From Alteribacter populi (GTDB lineage Bacteria > Bacillota > Bacilli > Bacillales > Salisediminibacteriaceae), in contig NZ_KZ293963.1 of NCBI RefSeq assembly GCF_002352765.1, positions 3,746,559 through 3,810,558 of the forward strand: a stretch of DNA of 64,000 nt, read 5' to 3'. Position 1 is the stretch's first letter, and each line of letters opens with the position of its first letter. Position numbers and translations under genes: made by a program. The notes below the pieces were generated by a model that worked only from the letters and a program-made list of their open reading frames with translations, had not been told where the DNA came from and did not search any database. Positions 60,481-64,000 of this stretch are shown here, piece after piece.

Positions 60481-61962
60481 ATGGAAGAGAGGACACAGCT
60501 AAAAAAAGTCCTAAAACCACATTGGGTATGGGCAATAGCTTTAGGGTCGGCTGTCGGTTGGGGATGCTTTATACTCCCGGTAGTATGGATGGATCAGGCA
60601 GGTCCATTAGGGGCAATACTTGGACTAGTTATAGGGGCATTATTAATGATTGTAATCGCTGTCAGCTTTGGTTTTTTGATCAATAACTTTCCGGTATCTG
60701 GAGGAGGATTTGCCTATGCATACTTAGGTTTTGGTCGCAATCATGCTTATATTTGCGGATGGTTTTTAACACTTGGATACATTTGTATCGTTGCTTTAAA
60801 TGCTTCTGCACTCGCTTTATTAGGCAAATTTTTGATTCCAGATCTTGTAGAAGTAGGCTATGTTTATAGCATTAGCGGATGGGAAGTCTATGCTGGAGAA
60901 ATTGTGATTGCAAGCTTGGCATTGATTGCTTTTGCATTTTTCAATATTCGCGGAACAGAAATCTCGGGAAGAATACAATTTATTTTTTGCGCTACCTTAG
61001 TTTTAGGAATTGTTACCCTCACAGCAAGTATGTTACTTCACTCTTCCTCAACTCTAAGTAATATTGAACCATTATTTAATCCACAAATACCAGTTTGGAC
61101 TGCGGTTATTTCAATTGTAGCCATTGCACCTTGGGCTTATGTCGGTTTTGATAATATTCCCCAGGCGGCCGAAGAATTCGATTTTTCACCGAAAAAAGCG
61201 TTTATGTTAATCGTTTTATCGATCATTGTTGCATCCCTTTTGTATTCATTAATGATTATTGCAACAGCGGTTGCGATGCCTTGGCAATTGTTAGTTGGAG
61301 AACAGCCTATATGGGGAACAGGTGATGCTGTATCAAATGTTCTCGGTATCACTGGCGTCCTTTTGTTAGCACTTTCTCTATGTATGGGAATATTTACAGG
61401 ATTAAATGGATTTTATGTTTCTTCAAGCCGTCTATTATTTGCGATGGGTCGTGCCAAAGTTTTGCCTCACATTTTTACAAAGCTTCATCCAAGGCACGAG
61501 ACGCCATATATAGGAATTCTTTTCACCTGTTTGTGCTGTCTTATTGCACCATGGTTCGGTCGAGAGGTCCTTTTATGGGTTGTTGATATGACCGCAACGG
61601 GTGTAACCATTGCTTATTTTTATACTTGTATTGTTGCATTTAAACTCTTTAAATGGTCGGAAAAAGATTCTGTTAATAGTGGAGAACTCAGTAAATTAGA
61701 TGGTGCTGTGTCCCCTTTTAAAAAGAGCTTATCTTTACTAGGCGCTTTATGTGGCCTTACATTTTTGAGCTTATTACTCATACCAGGATCTCCAGCTTTC
61801 TTAGGTACCCCTTCATTGATCGCCTTAATTGTTTGGGTTCTTCTAGGTACCATTTTTTATCTATATAACGGAAAAAGGTATAGACAGGTTTCTAAGAAAG
61901 AACTTGACTACTTCATTCTTGGCGACGCTGATCCTAAAAGAAAAAAATCAATTAATATTTAA
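60481..61962 (+). CDS. APC-superfamily permease, candidate taurine importer
   Basis: 493 residues with about 12 membrane segments. WAIALGSAVGWGCFILPVVWM in helix 1 is the unwound GS-x-G substrate-binding motif of amino acid permeases, and FNIRGTEISGRIQ a mid-protein family feature. The location between tpa and xsc points to taurine or a related sulfonate as substrate. No ABC (TauABC) or TRAP (TauKLM) genes are present in the cluster, so this would be the uptake route (inference). Start ATG 60481 has a GAGAGGAG site 6 bases upstream. Confidence 0.8.
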   Translation: MEERTQLKKVLKPHWVWAIALGSAVGWGCFILPVVWMDQAGPLGAILGLVIGALLMIVIAVSFGFLINNFPVSGGGFAYAYLGFGRNHAYICGWFLTLGYICIVALNASALALLGKFLIPDLVEVGYVYSISGWEVYAGEIVIASLALIAFAFFNIRGTEISGRIQFIFCATLVLGIVTLTASMLLHSSSTLSNIEPLFNPQIPVWTAVISIVAIAPWAYVGFDNIPQAAEEFDFSPKKAFMLIVLSIIVASLLYSLMIIATAVAMPWQLLVGEQPIWGTGDAVSNVLGITGVLLLALSLCMGIFTGLNGFYVSSSRLLFAMGRAKVLPHIFTKLHPRHETPYIGILFTCLCCLIAPWFGREVLLWVVDMTATGVTIAYFYTCIVAFKLFKWSEKDSVNSGELSKLDGAVSPFKKSLSLLGALCGLTFLSLLLIPGSPAFLGTPSLIALIVWVLLGTIFYLYNGKRYRQVSKKELDYFILGDADPKRKKSINI

Positions 61963-61965
61963 ATC

Positions 61966-62174
61966 AAGGCTGTTTCGCAAACTTTGTTGTTCTTAGCAAC
62001 TTAGCATTAGAAGCGAAAGGCGGAGAATGAAGCGTTGCCTGCAGCAAAGAAGACACCGTGAATCTGAACAAAGTGAAGGAAGAACGGATGTCGCACTTGT
62101 CCCCTGGGGTGAAAGCGTCCGCCTGTATCGACTTCTAACAGATAAAAGCCACAACCTTTTAGAAAAGAGCCTTA
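61966..62174. mobile_element. ~209-bp palindromic MITE-like repeat
   Basis: Left AAGGCTGTTTCGCAAACTTT then GTTGTTCTTAG; right ACAACCTTTTAGAAAAGAGC then CTT. Inner arms TAGAAGCGAAAGGCGGA and TCCGCCTGTATCGACTTCTA also pair imperfectly. Lies between the permease and the YeiH-family gene. 62175-62346 has no gene. Confidence 0.65.
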
Positions 62175-62346
62175 AGAAAAGGATTCTGACTTGACGATCA
62201 TTTTAGTGCGTTTGTAATACTAGTGAATATAAACCAACAAACAGATAATAAAAATCTTTAATAAACCGCATTATAAATCGCGATGACTCTTACCCTCTTC
62301 TACATGATACTGTTTAAGTAGAAAAGGAAGAGGGAGGAGATGTGGA

Positions 62347-63546
62347 GTGGGCTCTTCAAGTGCCGAGCAAGTAAAGGAACTAGAACATCCAATAAATAAG
62401 GAGAAAAGTAAAAGTAAACAAAGTGCGTTTCGAGTTTTACCAGGAGTGGCCCTATGCTTTTCTATCATGTTGATTGGCGTTTTTTTAGCGGAATGGTTAG
62501 GTCAAGCGATAAATCAATTACGAGGACTACCAAGTACGAATCATAGTCCAATTTCTAGTATCTTTGTTGCGGTAATTTTAGGTTTACTCGTTCGCAATGT
62601 TTTAGGACTGCAAGAAATATTTAGAGATGGCGTTACGTTTTCAATCAAGTTCATCCTGAAGTTTGGAATTATTTTACTTGGCATTCGTTTAAGCTTTATG
62701 GACGTTGTGATGTTAGGAGCTTGGAGCATACCGATTATACTTGCTTGTATTGTTTCTGGACTCCTCATAACTTTATGGATAACCCATAAGATGAAGCAAT
62801 CCCACAGATTAGGGACGCTTGTAGCGGGTGGAACAGGGATATGTGGGATTACAGCCATTGTAGCTATTTCCCCTGGAATAAAAGCGAATGACGAAGAAGT
62901 AGCTTACGCTGTAGCGAATATTACTTTTTTTGGATTAACAGCAATGTTTGCCTATCCGTATCTAGCTTTTTACTTATTTCAAGATGACCCAATAAGAGCA
63001 GGACTATTTCTAGGGACAGCACTCCATGATACAGCGCAAGTAGCAGGTGCGGCTTTGATTTATAACCAACTGTTTGACATACCTCAAGTCGTTGATATCG
63101 CAACGATTACAAAGCTTACTAGAAATGTTTTCATCGTGGCTGTCGTTCCCCTTTTATCTTATTTTTACTTAAGAAATGTAATGGGGAGAGCTAGCGAAAA
63201 AGAAACCTCCCATAAAAAGTGGTACAAATTAATTCCTTTATTTGTGTTAGGCTTTTTATTTTTGTCCATCGTTCGATCGATTGGTGATGTAGGAGTTTCA
63301 AACAATGGCTTAGCTTTTGGCGTATTACATCCTGAGAAGTGGAAGTCAACTTGGACAAATCTCAGTACGGTAGGTTCTCAATACATGCTAGGCATTGCAA
63401 TGGCGGGAGTAGGGCTCTCCACTAGCCTTGGTGTTTTTAAAGGGTTGGGAATGAAGCCCTTTTATATTGGAATGGTTGCCGCATTAGCTGTTAGTCTCGT
63501 TAGCCTTATCATGGTTTATTTATTAGGTGGTTTGATTACATTATAG
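62347..63546 (+). CDS. YeiH-family putative sulfate/sulfite exporter
   Basis: 399 residues, about ten membrane segments after a charged 35-residue N-terminus. ILGLLVRNVLGL, FILKFGIILLGIRLSF, GGTGICGITAIVAISPGIKA and LGTALHDTAQVAGAA are the conserved blocks of the UPF0324/YeiH family (PF03601). Members found in taurine clusters are proposed to export sulfite or sulfate released by Xsc (TauZ-like role). GTG start 62347 with AGGAG seven bases upstream. 254 bases separate it from xsc. Confidence 0.82.
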   Translation: MGSSSAEQVKELEHPINKEKSKSKQSAFRVLPGVALCFSIMLIGVFLAEWLGQAINQLRGLPSTNHSPISSIFVAVILGLLVRNVLGLQEIFRDGVTFSIKFILKFGIILLGIRLSFMDVVMLGAWSIPIILACIVSGLLITLWITHKMKQSHRLGTLVAGGTGICGITAIVAISPGIKANDEEVAYAVANITFFGLTAMFAYPYLAFYLFQDDPIRAGLFLGTALHDTAQVAGAALIYNQLFDIPQVVDIATITKLTRNVFIVAVVPLLSYFYLRNVMGRASEKETSHKKWYKLIPLFVLGFLFLSIVRSIGDVGVSNNGLAFGVLHPEKWKSTWTNLSTVGSQYMLGIAMAGVGLSTSLGVFKGLGMKPFYIGMVAALAVSLVSLIMVYLLGGLITL

Positions 63547-63738
63547 AGGTTGTTGATAGAGATCTCTAAAACTAGCTGCAAGGTTTAGTGAGCGAATCAA
63601 TGAATGATTAAATTTAATAAAGAGTGTTATTAATTTTTAAAATAACAAACTTTCCGAATCTTTAGAATATAATGTTGTTAAATTATTTTATTCATGATTA
63701 AATTGACTTATAAATCCAATAGCTTTAGCCGTCATTAA

Positions 63739-63755
63739 TTTAACTGGTACGGACG
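63739..63755. promoter_or_regulatory. Candidate HutC-type operator before xsc
   Basis: TTTAACTGGTACGGACG, sharing a 14-mer with the site at 57594. Here it extends to GGTACG-GACGTC-GTGACC, a near-palindrome. 46 bases before the xsc start. Confidence 0.55.
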
Positions 63756-63800
63756 TCGTGACCAATTGGGTTTTATTTTTATTATTTAGGAGGGAATTAA

Positions 63801-64000
63801 ATGGCTAAACTTGCAAACGAAGTAAAGGTTAATGTAAAAGTAAAAATGACCACAAGTGAAGCGATTGTTGAAACGTTGTTAGCAGAAGGAATTGATCATA
63901 TCTACGGGATATTAGGCTCTGCATTTATGGATATGCTTGATTTACTTCCGACTGCAGGTATCCAATTTATACCTGTCCGTCACGAACAAAGTGCAGCTCA
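63801..64000 (+). CDS. xsc: Sulfoacetaldehyde acetyltransferase, 3' end outside window
   Basis: ATG 63801 with AGGAGGG six bases upstream; 66 codons visible. After a short Lys-rich lead, MTTSEAIVETLLAEGIDHIYGILGSAFMDMLDLLPTAGIQFIPVRHEQSAA is the N-terminal ThDP-binding domain, with the catalytic Glu in RHEQSAA and the GSAFMD segment typical of Xsc rather than acetolactate synthase. Converts sulfoacetaldehyde + phosphate to acetyl phosphate + sulfite. A pta gene often follows in such clusters but is beyond the window. Confidence 0.88.
   Translation, partial: MAKLANEVKVNVKVKMTTSEAIVETLLAEGIDHIYGILGSAFMDMLDLLPTAGIQFIPVRHEQSAA

Noticed and set aside
63739..63770. TGGTACGGACG considered as a T-box (TGGTACC) motif before xsc
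   Set aside because: Lacks the T-box consensus core and no specifier stem or terminator follows; the repeat with the ald upstream region fits an operator better.
1..64000. Search for tRNA, rRNA, CRISPR arrays, toxin-antitoxin pairs, phage genes and transposases
   Set aside because: None seen on either strand.

Overview
The window looks like a chromosomal segment of a low-GC, Gram-positive, spore-former-type Bacillota, most likely a Bacillaceae member, possibly salt- or alkali-tolerant (inference from acidic secreted proteins and an NhaC-type antiporter). Support for this includes strong AGGAGG ribosome sites with frequent TTG/GTG starts, a SigI sigma factor, glpD and glpFK genes behind antitermination-type leaders, cre-like and Fur-like sites, a class D sortase with its substrate, and several Bacillaceae-type palindromic intergenic repeats. 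No rRNA, tRNA, CRISPR array, prophage or intact transposase was seen.

Layout. Positions 1-10249 hold a nonulosonic (sialic-like, probably legionaminic) acid island in two divergent operons. The minus operon has a nucleotide-sugar 4,6-dehydratase, a GT-B-like transferase candidate, a CMP-sugar cytidylyltransferase, and a doubled SDR / Gfo-Idh-MocA module. The plus operon has a PLP aminotransferase, NeuB and NeuC. Next come an NRAMP-like and a sodium:solute transporter (10.8-13.9 kb), a small membrane protein, a glycosyltransferase remnant, a sigI without rsgI (15-15.7 kb) and an SLH-anchored subtilisin (16.2-18.8 kb). Glycerol use follows: glpD, glpF, glpK (19.1-23.7 kb). After a DUF418 membrane protein there is an iron block: ferredoxin/thioredoxin-reductase-like flavoprotein divergent from an ABC iron-siderophore importer, with a perfect 7-1-7 Fur box between them (25.1-30.3 kb).

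The middle part carries an amidohydrolase with a decayed paralogue just upstream, a class D sortase next to its probable M14 carboxypeptidase substrate, a FadR-type regulator, a second secreted M14 peptidase, a sugar porter whose ribosome site is separated from its start codon by a palindromic element, an acyl-CoA synthetase, an NhaC antiporter and an M4 metalloprotease. At 46-51 kb a minimal sigma-54 activator (no sensory domain) lies near an aldehyde dehydrogenase/DUF779 operon with a textbook -24/-12 promoter and three phased upstream dyads. A heterodimeric ABC exporter follows (52.6-56.2 kb).

The right end (56.7-64.0 kb) is a taurine dissimilation cluster: HutC-type regulator, alanine dehydrogenase, taurine:pyruvate aminotransferase, an APC-type permease, a YeiH-family exporter and the start of sulfoacetaldehyde acetyltransferase (xsc, cut by the window end). 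Taurine would enter through the permease, be transaminated to sulfoacetaldehyde, and be split to acetyl phosphate and sulfite; alanine dehydrogenase regenerates pyruvate and releases ammonium. A shared 14-base motif before ald and xsc is the likely operator. At least five palindromic, MITE-like repeats with related ends are spread between 36 and 62 kb.
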